Shown here: piece by piece, positions 43,498-55,532 of the stretch
Numbering within the stretch: position 1 is the stretch's first letter
Layout: every line of letters starts with the position of its first letter
Assembly (NCBI GenBank): GCA_029990175.1
Contig: JARKIP010000022.1
Coordinates: 24,216,001 to 24,280,000 of the forward strand
Reading direction: 5' to 3'
Length of the DNA stretch: 64,000 nucleotides
Source: Petunia secreta
Taxonomy: Eukaryota; Streptophyta; Magnoliopsida; Solanales; Solanaceae
Position numbers and translations under genes: made by a program
The notes under the pieces: model-generated
Told to the model about the DNA's origin: nothing
What the model saw: only the letters and a program-made list of their open reading frames with translations
The model's database searches: none

Positions 43498-46166
43498 TGT
43501 TACACCCCGTACGTCTAAATTGACGTATATCATTATAATATCATGTTAAAAATGATTTAAGTGAGTTTAAAGTAATAATATGACCATATATGATGTTTAT
43601 ATGTTGAATATAAAGTTTGGGAAAAATCAGATTTAAGTTGCGGAAAAACCGACTAAGGAATTGCCTCGTAACGGAGCTTTTTCAGCAATTAATTTCATGT
43701 GTTATATGAAGTCTTTTGGGGACATATCATATACCAAATTGAAGGTCTTGGAGTTTAGTTTCCAACACTTTTAACGGTTTGCTCATATAACTTATAGATA
43801 AAAAGATATGAGCGTCAGAAGTCAGACCAGAAAAAGGGACATAAGCGCAAAAGAGGGCTAGAAATGAAATATTTTTATTATAAAAGAGAAAAATCTCTCT
43901 CTCTCTCTCGACATTTTCCAGTAAAACCATGATATAAACAGAGCTTTTTCAGTTTGAATCCATTTTTTTATGATTTTGAAGATAGAACATCAATTTTGAC
44001 ACGAAACGGAAGATGGATTGCGTCAAAACGCTCTACGCGATTAGGGTCACATTATGCTAGCTTCAATTTCGTCTATAGTTTGAGTTTTAGAATTACTTCA
44101 TAGCTAAGTAAAGTATCTAAATTCTATTTTATAGCTTGTTTAAGCTTTAGAAGGTGTGGAATTCAAAGGAAATGAAGTTTAGAAGCTAGAAACATCAAAG
44201 GTATGTAAGGCTAAACCTTTCTTTTGGCAAGGCATGTGTCTTTTAGATTTTGAAGCTTTTATTAGTTTTAAACTTAGCTTTTCTTGTGATAAACTTGTAT
44301 GGTACCAAGGAAACCTTGTATATACTTAATTTGGTACTAAAATCCAAGGTGAAATACGTCCAAATCAGAAAGGCAAAACGTTTCAAAATTTGGAAAATCA
44401 TTTTGAACTTTTGACAGCTGTTAGTATATTGATCATAACTGCTTATACAAAATTGATATTAAGATGATTTAAGAATCTCCATAATCCTAAGACATATATC
44501 TACAACTTTCATGAAGACCATGAGGTCTATAACTTTTATCTGCACCTTCAAAACTATGATGCAATACAGGAAGCTGGTACTGTCTAGAAATTCTGTACAT
44601 CCGTGGAATTGTTACGCCACTCTCATCTTGTTATCCAGTTAATTTGTTTATGTTATCAGTTTATCCGGGTATCCATTCTCGTGTATAGTATAGTGCTGGT
44701 TCTGTTTTGCGGATCATCCAGTTTCAGAGGAAACTCTGCCGAAATTTTTATAAAAGTCAAAGAGTTAGACAAATTCTAAGTTTCAGGTTGTGTCTACAAT
44801 TCCATCCAGAGTTTTATTATCATTCCTTTGAGTCCATATATATTGTTGCCACATGTGTTATGCCTCATACATGCTTATGCTTATATTGTGATCGTGTTAT
44901 GTGTGATTTGGAGTCCCCCATAGAGGCTGGACATTGGACACACAGTCCGGTCGCGTGTGATACTACCCGTCTGGGGGATACAGCCCCTCTGGTTCAGGCG
45001 GGAGTTGAAACACCTAGTGTGACCGGGTGTCATTCACACACTCTGACCAGAGAGACTAGATATTACTGGCTGGGGGGGATATAGCCCATAGCACCCACCA
45101 GGTTTGTTATATACGCGTATATAGCCACAGTATGCACTGCATGATTATACATGAGGCTAGTTCCGATTTTCAGTTACCTGATTTGGGGGGATACAGCCCA
45201 TAACACCAGACAGGTACTAGTTCCGGTTTTCAGTTACCTGATTTGGGGGGATACAGCCCATAACGCCAGACAGGTACTAGTTCAGATGTTCAGTTACCTG
45301 ATTTGGGGGGATATAGCCCATAACACCAGACAGGTACCAGTTCAGATAACAGTTCAGTTTTAGCGTCAGTATCAGTTGACAGTTATCAGTTCTCAGTTAT
45401 CAGCCACCAGTTCTTAGCGTCAGTATCAGTTGACAGTTATCAGTTCTCAGTTATCAGCCACCAGTTCTTAGCGTCAGTATCAGTTGACAGTTATCAGTTC
45501 CAGTTTCTAGTAACCAGCTATCAGTCATATTACAGTTATTTATCAGTATAGTTCAGCTCAGTCTTCAGGTTCAGATTCAGCTAGACTTCAGCTTATATTC
45601 ATATCATGTTTAGTACGTTCTTCATATTTCCAGCTATATTGCTATGCTCCAGCTCATGTTTACATATTTATATTCCAGCCTACAGTTTCATTCAGCTATG
45701 ACATATTATATGCTCATGCCTTACATACTTGGTACATATCATACTCACGCCCTTTTCTGGGGCGCTGCGTTTCATGCCGCGCAGGTGCAGATAGATCAAT
45801 GCTTGGACCATGTTAGTAGGCCATCTATCAACTACTGGAGTCACTCCGCTTACTCCCGGAGTTACTTATCTTTTGGTATGTGTATAGTCAGCCAGCTTGG
45901 GTATGGCGGGACCTTATCTCGTCCTTTGTATATTCAGTTCATCACTCTTAGAGGCCTGTAGATATGTCCCTGTGTGGTGCAGTCAGTATGTTATGTATGT
46001 CAGCTTATGTTAGCCTTGTCAGCTATTTGCATTGCATACTCCTTATCAGCTAGGTTTATGCTTATTCTGTTTATCAGTTATAATGGTTAGCATATTATCA
46101 GTAGGATTAGTGATGATCGACACTTAGTGTTGGTCATCCGTTGCGGCCCTAAGTTGGGTCGTGACA
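43498..46166 (+). repeat. 3' LTR of TE-E
   Basis: 2,669 bp. It is 52 bp longer than the 5' LTR, mainly because one unit of about 54 bp starting AGCGTCAGTATCAGTTGACA (near 45415-45475) is duplicated. The right duplication is CCTAT (46167-46171). Confidence 0.93.
45157..45336 (+). repeat. 60-bp tandem repeat, 3 copies, in TE-E 3' LTR
   Basis: Counterpart of 34186-34365. Confidence 0.88.
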
Positions 46167-46182
46167 CCTATGAGAAGATTGC
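46167..46182 (+). other. 16-bp bridge of TE-D integrase between TE-E and TE-G
   Basis: CCTATGAGAAGATTGC: its left five bases are the right duplication of TE-E and its right five are the left duplication of TE-G. It reads in frame with the TE-D integrase on both sides. Confidence 0.92.
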
Positions 46183-47568
46183 TGATGTTGGGCATATTTT
46201 CCTATTGTTTAAGGTCAAATTCCTATGGTTTCTAATATATTTGAAGTCGTTTTAGTGCGTAATTGTGCCCAACACTATATGATTATTTGATGTATCACTA
46301 CTTGATTTCGCTTTGACTAAACGGGTGATTTGTAGCAATTTTTAGAGTGAGATGGAGCTTGTGGCGCAAAAAATTGAAGGAAGCTAAGTTGAAGCTAAGT
46401 TGAAGCTAAGCATCTAAGAAAGAATGTGATTTTGAGTGAATCCAAAGTAACTTGCAAAGCTGCCTCGTCCTGGACAGATCTTTTCTTGCGATTTAAACAG
46501 AGCCAAAGCCAACTAGGACTAGAAATTCAACCTGACAAGCTAAAGCGGAAAATACAAGTCTACAAGAACTGGGAAAAGAAGATCCTACAACAGGATGAAG
46601 CTGGAACTACAATTTAGATTAGGATTTTCTAATTCCAAGTAAAGTAGGAAAATTTTAATGCCTATATAAGCTCCTAGTTTATCAGATTTTTTAGAAGATC
46701 AATTCATATAATTCAAGGCTAGGATCTATGAGCAATTTTCAGGATTCTACACAGGGTTCTTATTCTTCTTCTCACTTACAACTTATGTTATTTCAAATTA
46801 ATTATTGGATTTCTACCATGACTATGTGTAGCTAAATTCTTCGTTCTGGAGTTATGGGTTTGCCATGAATGTTGATATCTAAAAGTTAGTTTGATTTAAT
46901 TAATTTATCGCTATGGGTTATTTATTCATATCATGTGCTCAATTATTTGATAGTTTGTCCAGCAGTTAAATACTATCTACGAATCTTAAATTGAACTTGG
47001 GAAAGGGAATTCTAGATTGCAATAGGATTGAATAGGGCAAGTTCTTGAACCTGGGCATCGGGGAACAGATTCGCAACTAGGATAGGAATATACCTTTTTG
47101 CCTTGCTTAGTCACTTTTACAGGAATTCTTAATACATTGTTGTTAATTTTAATTCCATAGGAATATAGGCGTTAGATTAACTTAAATAGACGAGTAGGAA
47201 ATCGAAAGATTCCTATAAGTAAAATTAACCCTGTCGATTAGTAACCCAGATGAATTAATTATTTAAATTAATTGAAGAATGCTGCAGGATTGGCAGATAG
47301 CCCATAACCCTGGAATAATTCCTCCCCTTGATAACCAAAACCTATTTGTTTGTTTTGATCAAATTACTTGCTTTAGTTATAATTTTAGTTTAAAGTTTTA
47401 ATTTTTAGTTACATCTTTACTCCAAGAAACAAACTCTGCTTGTTTAGACAATTCAAAATCGTTTAATTTAGATAATAGTTAATCACAAGTCTCTGTGGGA
47501 CGATACTCGATCTTATCACTTTATTACTTGTCGACCGCGTATACTTGCGTGTGCGTTTGGGAGCAACA
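46183..47568 (+). repeat. 5' LTR of TE-G
   Basis: 1,386 bp, from TGATGTTGGGC to GGGAGCAACA. A small 11-bp tandem (GAAGCTAAGTT, three copies) lies near 46378-46410. Confidence 0.92.
46663..46670 (+). promoter_or_regulatory. TATA box of TE-G 5' LTR
   Basis: TATATAAG, conserved at 56600-56607 in the other LTR. Confidence 0.7.
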
Positions 47569-47574
47569 AGTTTT

Positions 47575-47592
47575 TGGCGCCGTTGCCGGGGA
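47575..47592 (+). other. Primer binding site of TE-G (tRNA-Asp type)
   Basis: TGGCGCCGTTGCCGGGGA, six bases past the LTR; it complements the 3' end of plant tRNA-Asp as I remember it, the primer typical of Athila-like elements. Confidence 0.88.
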
Positions 47593-47706
47593 CTAAATAA
47601 TTGACTATTTTCTTTTTGAAGGATTGCTTATATTCTATTCAAGTTTATTTTATTTTATTTTATATTTTTTTTGAGTTTTTGTAATATCTCAGGTAATAGT
47701 TCTTGC

Positions 47707-49350
47707 ATGCGAAAGGATAAGAAGGACGACAACCTCGAACCTGAAAGGACTTTACATCAGTTGAGGAGAGAAGTAAGAGATCGTAGAACACTTGAATTAG
47801 TACTTGCTGCTTTACCTGTAGGAATGGCAGACAATCAAGCTTTCGCCGTGCGAGATGTCGCTCTCCCTAGTTTGGATGGTGTGGCTCCAAGTGTTGTTAA
47901 ACCTGTGATTACTGGACATTTTGAGATTAAGCTCGGCATGATACAACTATTACATGCGACGGGGCAATATGCTGGATTGCTACACGAGGACCCACAAAAA
48001 CATATCATGAATTTCTTGGAGGTCAGCGACACCTACACTCTAACAGGCGTTTCAACTGACTATGTTCGATTGACACTCTTCGCATTTTCATAATTGGGGC
48101 AGCAAAGAAGTGGTTAAAGGCTGACAAGCCTGGGTCTATCACAAGTTAGGATGCTTTGGCTAAGAAATTTTTGGCTAAATTCTATCCCTCTGCTAAAACT
48201 GCTAAGATATGGAGTGAGATCATGTCATTCAGACAGCGAGAAGGAGAATCTTTATATTTAGCTTGGGAGAGATTCAAGGTGCTCTTGAGAGATTTCCCGC
48301 ATCACAACTAATCTAATGAGGTGTTGGCTCATACTTTCGTGGAAGGACTGAATGCTCATACAAAGATCGTGGTAGATGCTGTTGCGGGTGGCCAAGTCTT
48401 GGCTTTGAACTTTAATGAGATTTACGAACTGTTAGATAAATTTTCTCAAAGTAATCCTGACTGGCAGGATGATGGTAGAGTTCCAAGTCAAAAGACAGCT
48501 GGGGTACTTCAATTGGATGCCTTGTCAGCGCTAACTGCAAAGATGGATGCTTTAGTTAACAAGATCAGTAAGCTATCAATACCTCCAACTCAACAACAAG
48601 TTCAACCTATTCAACAAGTGCAACAATTCCAAAGCTTTTGTGAAGTTTGTGGAGAAGATCATGCTGCTGATGTGTGCCCTGCCAACCCAGAGTCAGTTCG
48701 TTATGTGGGAAATCAAAATAGATATCAGAAACAAAATCAGACTCAGTTTGGTAATAGATACAACCCCAACTGGCGTAACCATCCAAATTTCTCTTGGGGT
48801 GGTAACCAAGCCAATCAAGGTAATATGAGATCTCAGAATAACTATCAAAATTCTCAACCTCAGTCCCAGCCACAGCAGACATCCAATTCAGTCGAAGAGT
48901 TGATGAAGTTGATATTAGCCAGCCAACAGAAAATTTTAGCTGATAATGCAGCCAATACACAAGCGATAAAGGATCTTGCTAATGCTCAATAGGACTTAGA
49001 ACGCCAAATAGTTCAGCTAGCTGTAGCACAAAATACTATACCACATGGTGCCTTGCCTAGCGACATTGAGAAAAATCCAAAAGAATATGTTCAAACTGTT
49101 ACTTTGCGGAATGGGCGAGCTTTAGAAGTACCTCCAAAACCAAAGAAGTCTGCTGGTGAACTAGTGCCAAATAATGAAAAAGAAACTGAAAAACAAGCTG
49201 AAAAAGTGGTAGAGAAGCAGCCCGAACTTGATGTTGTTAGACCACCACCACTTTTCTCTCAACTTCAAAAGCAGAAAATTGACGCAGCTTGTAAGAAATT
49301 TTTGGAGATCTTGAGTCAAGTACAAGTCAATATTCCTTTGGTGGAGCTTT
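47707..49350 (+). pseudogene. TE-G gag
   Basis: I place the start at ATG 47707 (MRKDKKDDNLEPERTLHQL), the first Met in the open frame after the primer site. The capsid reads FEIKLGMIQLLHATGQYAGL and DPQKHIMNFLEVSDTYTLTGV. A frameshift falls at about 48090, then KKFLAKFYPSAKTAKIWSEIM and EGESLYLAWERFKVLLRDFP. From 48321 come TFVEGLNAHTKIVVDAVAGG and a glutamine/asparagine-rich stretch around a CX2CX4HX4C knuckle (CEVCGEDHAADVC, about 48640). A stop at about 48990 precedes a charged linker to 49350. At least three lesions. Confidence 0.88.
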
Positions 49351-49481
49351 TATGAGATGTTCCAAAGTATGCTAAGTATATCAAGGATATTGTGGCTAAT
49401 AAAAAAAGATTGACCGAGTTCGAGACAGTTGCACTTACTGAGGAGTGTTGTTCTAGAGTACGAAGTAAGCTTCCTCCATAA

Positions 49482-49740
49482 TTGAAAGATCCTGGGAGTT
49501 TCACTATTCCTATAAAAATTGGGAAACATGATGTTGGACGAGCTTTATGTGACTTAGGTGCTAGCGTGAATTTAATGCAATCATCGGTATTTCGAAAGCT
49601 AGGCCAGGGTGAACCAAGACGAACCACAGTGACTTTTCAGTTAGCTGATAGATCATTGACATGCCCCGAGGGAGTTATTGAAGATGTTCTTTGGGAAGAG
49701 GATTCTTGGCTAGTGCTGATGCTGTGATTCGAGTTAGAGC
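49482..49740 (+). pseudogene. TE-G aspartic protease, internally deleted
   Basis: GSFTIPIKIGKHDVGRALCDLGASVNLMQSSVF holds the Athila-type active site (DLGAS). After LTCPEGVIEDVLW the family normally continues with a second strand and a LGRPFL motif; here the reading jumps to GRGFLASADAVIRV in another frame, so a segment is lost. Confidence 0.8.
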
Positions 49741-51298
49741 AGAAAAGATGACCATGAGGGTGAATGATGAAGAAGCTATTTTTAATGTGTTTCGCGCTAC
49801 TCAACTTCCATTACATTATGAAGAGTTATCTATGATAAAAGTAGTGGGCGAAGAGTTAAATGAGTCTAAGAAGGGATTTTTGGCATCTAACGAGGATTCT
49901 CTTGAGAGAGCATTAGTATATGAGGACAATGTATTCAATGATGATGAAACTGAGGAATACTTAGAGATTCTCAACATGGAATGCCAATATGTTCAAGGGT
50001 GGAAGAAGTTCGAGGAGCTCGATAGACCGCTGACATTAGCTCCTTCTAAACCGTTTATTGAAGAGGCTCCTATTCTCGAACTCAAACCTTTACCGGCTCA
50101 GTTACGTTATGCTTACTTGGGTGAGGGTGATACCTTGCTGGTAATTCTTTCTTCTTTGTTGTTCGAGGTGCAAGTTGAGAAGGTACTGAGGGTGTTACGA
50201 GAGCGTAAGAGGGCAATTGGATGGACCATTCCGGATATTAGAGGGATTAGTCGTTCTTTTTGCATGCATAAAATTTTATTGGAGGTAGGCCACAGGCCTA
50301 GGGTTGAGCATCAAAGAAGACTAAATCCAGTCATGAAGGAGGTTGTAAAGAAGGAAATTATCAAGTGGCTTGATGCTGGAATTATTTTTCCAATCTCTGA
50401 CAGCAATTGGGTGAGTCCAGTCCAATGTGTTTCAAAGAAGGGAGGTATGAAGGTTATGACGAATGAGAATAATGAGCTAATTCCTACAAGAACAGTCACG
50501 GGGTGGCGAATCTACATTGACTATAGAAAATTAAACAAAGCCACTAGAAAAGATCACTTTCCACTCCCCTTCATTGACCAGATGTTGGATTGGCTAGCCG
50601 GACACGAATATTACTGTTTTCTATATGGATATTCGGGCTACAATCAGATAGTGATAGCGCCGGAAGATCGAGAAAAGACTACGTTTACATGTCCTTATGG
50701 CACCTACGCCTTTAGAAGGATGCCTTTCGCACTTTGTATTGCACCTGGAACCTTTCAGAGATGTATGATAGAGATATTCACCGACATGGTAGAGAAATAT
50801 GTTGAGGTATTCATGGATGATTTTTCAGTTTTTGGTGACTCTTTTGATGGTTGTCTGAAAAACTTGGATTCCATGCTTAGCCGCTGTGAAGAAACAAACT
50901 TGGTATTTAATTGGGAAAAGTGCCACTTTATGATCCAACAAGGCATTGTACTAGGGCATAAAGTATCAAAGAAGGGGATCGAGGTTGACAGAGAAAAAGT
51001 TCAAGCGGTTAAGAAATTACCACCTCCTACCTCTGTTAAGGGTGTGCGAAGTTTCTTGGGACATGCAGGTTTCTATAGGCGATTCATTAAAGATTTCTCG
51101 GAAATAGCAAATCGTATGTGCAAATTTCTAGAAAAAGATGCAAGGTTTGAATTTGATGAAGCCTGTATGAAGGCGTTTGAAGAGCTCAAAAAGAGGTTAG
51201 TCACTGCACCAATCATTATTGCTCCGGATTGGTCTTTACCGTTCGAGGTGATGTATGACGCGAGTGACACCGCTGTTGGGGCTGTTTTTGGTCAATGA
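49740..51298 (+). pseudogene. TE-G reverse transcriptase (long open frame)
   Basis: About 520 codons are uninterrupted. Blocks in order: LRYAYLGEGDTLLVILSSLL, RPRVEHQRRLNPVMKEVVKK, WRIYIDYRKLNKATRKDHFP, FTCPYGTYAFRRMPFALCIAP, YVEVFMDDFSVFGDSFDGCL (catalytic Asp-Asp), VLGHKVSKKGIEVDREKVQA, FLGHAGFYRRFIKDFSEIA and FEVMYDASDTAVGAVFGQ, where RNase H begins and a TGA ends the frame. The usual YFCFLDGYSGYNQI has a Tyr for the conserved Asp (FLYGYSGYNQ), so a catalytic metal-binding Asp is lost despite the open frame. Confidence 0.92.
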
Positions 51299-51600
51299 AA
51301 GGGCAGAGTTTTTCATTCTATATATTATGCGAGCAAGACCCTTCATGCCGCTCAATAAAATTATACTGCCACCAGAAGGAGCTATTGGCAGTTGTTTATG
51401 CTTTTGACAAATTCAGATTCTACTTGGTTGGTACTCGGGTTATTGTCTACACTGATCATGCCGCAATACGATATTTATTTGATAAAAAAGATTCCAAGCC
51501 GAGGCTGATTCGATCGGTCCTTTGACTGCAAGAATTTGACGTATCGAAAATCAAGTTGTCGATCACTTGTCGAGGTTGGAAGATAGAAAACATGTAGATG
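51299..51600 (+). pseudogene. TE-G RNase H
   Basis: After the stop, VFHSIYYASKTLHAAQ is read in one frame, then QKELLAVVYAFDKFRFYLVGTRVIVYTDHAAIRYLF in another, then a broken RLIRSVL...QEFD region. Frameshifts inactivate it. Confidence 0.85.
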
Positions 51601-52880
51601 AAGGGCCTGAAATAAATGAAGTTTTCCCTGATGAACAGCTTTTTGCACTACACATAGCTGAGGTACCATGGTATGCAGACATAGTTAACTTGTTAGTGGC
51701 GGAGTGTTCCTACCTGGTGCAAATTCACAGCAGAAAAAGAAACATCTTTATGAGATTAAATTTTATGTCTGGGATGAGCCTTACTTTTATAAAATAGGCC
51801 CGGACCAATTTGCAAGACGGTGCATTCCTCAAAGTGAGGTAAATCAGGTATTAGAGAGTTGTCATTCGTCGCCTTATGGTGGACATCACAGTGGGAATCG
51901 CACAGCCGCTAAGGTGCTTCAATCTGGGTTATATTGGCCGACATTGTTCAAAGATGCTTATACCTTTGTAAAGAGCTGTGATTGCTGCCAACGGACTGGA
52001 AATATTTCTAAAACACAAGAGATGCCTCTTAATAATATCTTGGAAGTTGAGATTTTCGATGTTTGGGGCATCGACTTCATGGAACCTTTCCCACCGTCCT
52101 ATGGTAACAAATATATTCTCTTGGCGGATGACTATGTGTCAAAGTGGGTGGAAGCCATCCCTCTTCCAACTAATGACGCAAGGTAGTGGTCAAGTTTGTA
52201 ATAAGTTGATGAAGACTCTTTTGGCGAAGTATGGGGTGAAACATAAAATTGCAACTGCATATCACCCTCAAACGAGTGGACAGGTTGAAGTTTCGAATAG
52301 AGAAATCAAGCAAATTTTGGAGAAAACTGTGAGCGTGAATAGAAAGGATTGGGTGACCAAGTTAGATGACGTGCTCTGGGCTTATCGGACTATATATAAA
52401 ACTCCTATTGGAACTTCTCCATATATGTTGGTTTTCGGTAAAGCATGTCACTTGTCGATTGAACTTGAACATAGAGCGTATTGGGCGATTAAGAAGCTTA
52501 GTTTGGATTTGGAACTAGCAGGTGAAAAGCGGATGCTACAGCTTCACGAGCTAGATGATTTTCGCCTGCACACCTATGAGAATGCCAAGCTATACAAAGA
52601 GAAGACCAAGAGATGGCACGACAAGTATATTCAACGTCGAGAGTTTGAGCCGGGCCAACTTTTTCTGCTGTTTAACTCTAGGTTGAAGTTATTTCCTGGA
52701 AAGTTAAAATCCAGATGGTCGGGACCGTTTGAGGTAGTCAAAGTTATGCCATATGGAGCGGTCGAGCTGTGCGCCCTTGGTACGGAGAGAAAATTTTTAG
52801 TGAATGGCCAAAGGATAAAACATTATTTAGGAGGTGATGTGGAGCGTCACAAAAGCTTTATAATTTTGGAGGACGCTTGA
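51600..52880 (+). pseudogene. TE-G integrase, lacking the middle catalytic Asp
   Basis: It follows RNase H directly. The N-terminal zinc region reads CHSSPYGGHHSGNRTAAKVL and CDCCQRTGN. The core opens FDVWGIDFMEPFPPSYGNKY (first Asp). PLPTNDAR is followed within a few bases by NKLMKTLLAKYGVKHK, so about 15-20 residues, including the family's ISDGG segment, are deleted with a frameshift at about 52180. The Glu segment (TSGQVEVSNREIKQIL) and the C-terminal domain (FPGKLKSRWSGPFEVVKV) are well kept, ending at 52880. Confidence 0.9.
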
Positions 52881-52892
52881 TAAAGGGTATCA

Positions 52893-52945
52893 TCGTGCCG
52901 CGACGTTAAATCAAGCGCTTCGTGGGAGGCAACGCAAGTTTTATC
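52893..52945 (+). other. Conserved-looking motif just after TE-G pol
   Basis: CGTGCCGCGACGTTAAATCA, then AGCGCTTCGTGGGAGGCAAC. From memory, a sequence of this form (ACGTTAAA..AAGCGCTT..TGGGAGGCAACCC) recurs at this position in many Athila/Tat elements. Its role is unknown to me; it is not coding. Confidence 0.55.
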
Positions 52946-54378
52946 GCTTTCGTTTTCTTAGTCGTCGAATTTTTCTTAGTTATTAAATTTTTCTAGTTTT
53001 ATTTAGTTGTTAAATTTTTACTAGTATAGTTAGTTTAGTTTTATGAAGGTTAGTTAATAGTCATGACTGGATAACAAGCTATAGAAGCAGTGGAAACTAG
53101 TTGAAAAATAACACAGAAGAATGTCTAAATTCTGAGATACTATACCAAAGATATCTGGTGCAAAGGTGAGCAAAAATTCTGGGAATAAGAAGGCAAGCGT
53201 CGCTTGCTGGTCGCCTGCTTTCAGCGTTGGAATTAATTTTTTGCAAAGTTTAGGCAGTGAAGTTTTTCCCAACGCGCACAACTCAGCATGTTGTTTTAAC
53301 TTGGAAGACTGGTGAGGAAGCGACGCGTCCAAGGTAGCCTGCGCAGATAAGTACCAAAAATCCTGAAGCTTTTAACATAAAACCTGCGCATATTTTCCAA
53401 GTCTTTTGAACTCCCTCTTTCAAACATTATTTCACAATCACACACAACCACATCGACACTTGCAATCAACTGGATTAAACCATCACTGTGATCTAAGGAA
53501 GCAAGGTATGCTTCTCCTTCACTTATCTCTCTGTCAAAGACCCATTTCCCCTCTCCCACGGGCTGATTTTGGTGCGACATTGAGGCAAAATTCTGTCGTT
53601 TGAATTTGTTTGATACAACAGAGATGTGATGTTGTGTGGGGTATGGTATCAAGGCTGCTAAACTACAATTCCCAACAACTATTTTTGGGAAGGTTACACT
53701 TTCTAGTTATTACAGAAAACTGTCAAGAAAATCTCTGCATATTAGGTGTTCGACAGAATGTCTAAGTGAAAAATCCTCTGCATTTGGGCTACCGAGAAGT
53801 TCATTAAGCAACTACATATAAAAGACTTAAGTGTGGGGTTCTTTGTGAGCTGTTACATGCTAGAATTGCGTGTGTCTAGAGGCACGATGGTTATGTAGAC
53901 TAATTCTACTACAAAGTGTGAACTAATTCCAAATAGTCTACGACATCAGATTGTTTGGCTCGTTAAACCAGTAATAACAGCCTGTAAACATCTGCATATG
54001 TTCTTGCAAGCTGCTAGAAGCCTGAAGTGAGCCTCTTTGATGGTTGCTCATAACTGCAGCTTGTACATGAACTCTGATTTTTTAGGTTGCACCTGATTTT
54101 TGTTGAGCGTGTGATTAATATTACTAGTTACTTCTTGAGCGCATAGGTTCTTTACAGGAAGGTTGTGCATGAGTATAGGTGTAATGGTCGTGTAGGACTA
54201 GTAGTAACAGCTTGCAATACATCTGCATATGTTTTTCATGAACATAAAATTGGGAGCAATAAGCAGCGATCTTACTGATGGCTGCTTGTAACAGTACCTT
54301 GTATATGAAACTGTGCGACTCGTCCATTAATTTTCAATTAATTCTTTGGCTTACAGGTTCTTTTACTAACAAGCAAAA
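52946..54378 (+). other. TE-G non-coding spacer between pol and env-position ORF
   Basis: No convincing ORF on either strand. A good splice donor (GCAAG/GTATGC near 53503) and a pyrimidine-supported acceptor (TTCTTTGGCTTACAG ending about 54356) bracket most of it, which suggests a spliced subgenomic message for the next ORF. A second TAAGTGTGGGG phrase is at about 53829. Confidence 0.45.
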
Positions 54379-55532
54379 ATGGCGAGAGCCTTGAGAAGTG
54401 GCGCCAACAGCCAACCTTCCAAAGACCATCGAATAGTAATGATAACAGGGAACAAAGGAAGAAGCAGAAACAAGATAAGTCGGTTGCGGACAAGGGCAAA
54501 GCGAAAGCACACCAGGCTGAATATTCGAACAAAACCTCTCAGCGTGGGATAGTAATCAGAGAAAACCGGGGAGAACAACCAAGCAAGCAAAAGAACAGTG
54601 CGAAAACAGGGAAAGAAACTGAAAAGCGCAAAGGGAAACAGCCTGTGGTGCATGAGTTGGGTTCCGAGTCTGAATCAGATCCTGAAGACGAAGAGCGGGC
54701 TGAGATGAGTGAAGAAGATGAGGGGGAACCAATTGAGAAGCAGGACTGGGTAGGCACATTCGTGAGTGCAAAGGCTCGCCGAGCTTACGACAAAATTGTC
54801 ACATCTAAGGCTTACATTCCAGAAAAGCCATTGCACATTTCAGCTCTTAGTAGGAAGCAGCCTTCATTCTTGTTGACACTTCATAACAAGCAGAAATGGC
54901 GTCCAATCTTGAAAGGCTCCAGTTATGCTAATTTGACTTGGGTACGAGAGTTGTACGCAAACTGGAGACACACTGATGGCAATGTAATTCGAGTCCGTGG
55001 GGTGGATGTTAACATAAATACACAAGCTTTGAACAACTTCTTACAAGTGCCACATGTTTCTATGCAAAGGTACAATGTGTTTGTTGAAAATCCTGATTTC
55101 TCACACCTCAACTCTATAGTGTGTCCAAACAGAGATGATGCCCAGTGGAAGAGTGGAACCACGAAATATCATTCATTAGCAAAGGACTTCGTGTGCGCTC
55201 TTGCTCGTGTGGTACTTAATTCGGTGTGCAACCGGTTGATGCCTTGTCTACATAAAATGAATGTTCAAAGGGAAAGAGTATTCTTGATCTATGCACTAAT
55301 GGATGACATGGAGCTCAACTTGGGCGAGATTATGCTGGAGCAAATGCAGAGAACAAGGAGAAATTTTAAATGGTGTTTGTTCTATGCTAATACATTGACT
55401 GCATGCATGAGACACTTAGGTGTTCCGGAGAGATTGGGTGATGATAAAGAGCCTGCACCTAAGGCGTATGATATTACAGCTGTGCAAGATTCAACCAAGG
55501 TTAGGACATCTCAATTTACTACTTCACAGTAG
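54379..55532 (+). pseudogene. TE-G env-position ORF (putative plant transposon protein)
   Basis: ATG 54379 opens a short frame. A frameshift early on leads to the main frame, open from 54342 to a TAG at 55532. It has a charged N-terminal part (RKGKQPVVHELGSESESDPE, then an acidic run). A globular part follows: KAYIPEKPLHISAL, WVRELYANWRHTDGNVIRVRG, VDVNINTQALNNFLQVP, and YHSLAKDFVCALARVVLNSV. This matches the putative plant transposon protein family found after pol in Athila-like elements. I see no signal peptide or membrane helix, so calling it an envelope protein is not supported. The same frame continues past the stop to about 55740. Confidence 0.75.

Larger units (their letters stand above)
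32525..46166 (+). mobile_element. TE-E, Ty3/gypsy element carrying TE-F
   Basis: 13.6 kb including a 4.0-kb nested LTR. The LTRs (32525-35141, 43498-46166) begin TGTTACACCCC and end GTCGTGACA, and differ at about six of the first 330 bases by eye. An iMet primer site, gag, RT, RNase H, integrase and purine tract follow in order. The protease segment and much of the gag C-terminus are missing. Exact CCTAT duplications bound it. Confidence 0.95.

Noticed and set aside
53054..53652. Minus-strand ORFs of 92 and 118 codons
   Set aside because: In the non-coding spacer of TE-G; no family resemblance, and a splice donor fits the opposite strand.
54338..54771. Minus-strand ORFs with hydrophobic peptides suggesting membrane proteins
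   Set aside because: Antisense shadow of the acidic and basic N-terminal part of the TE-G post-pol ORF.
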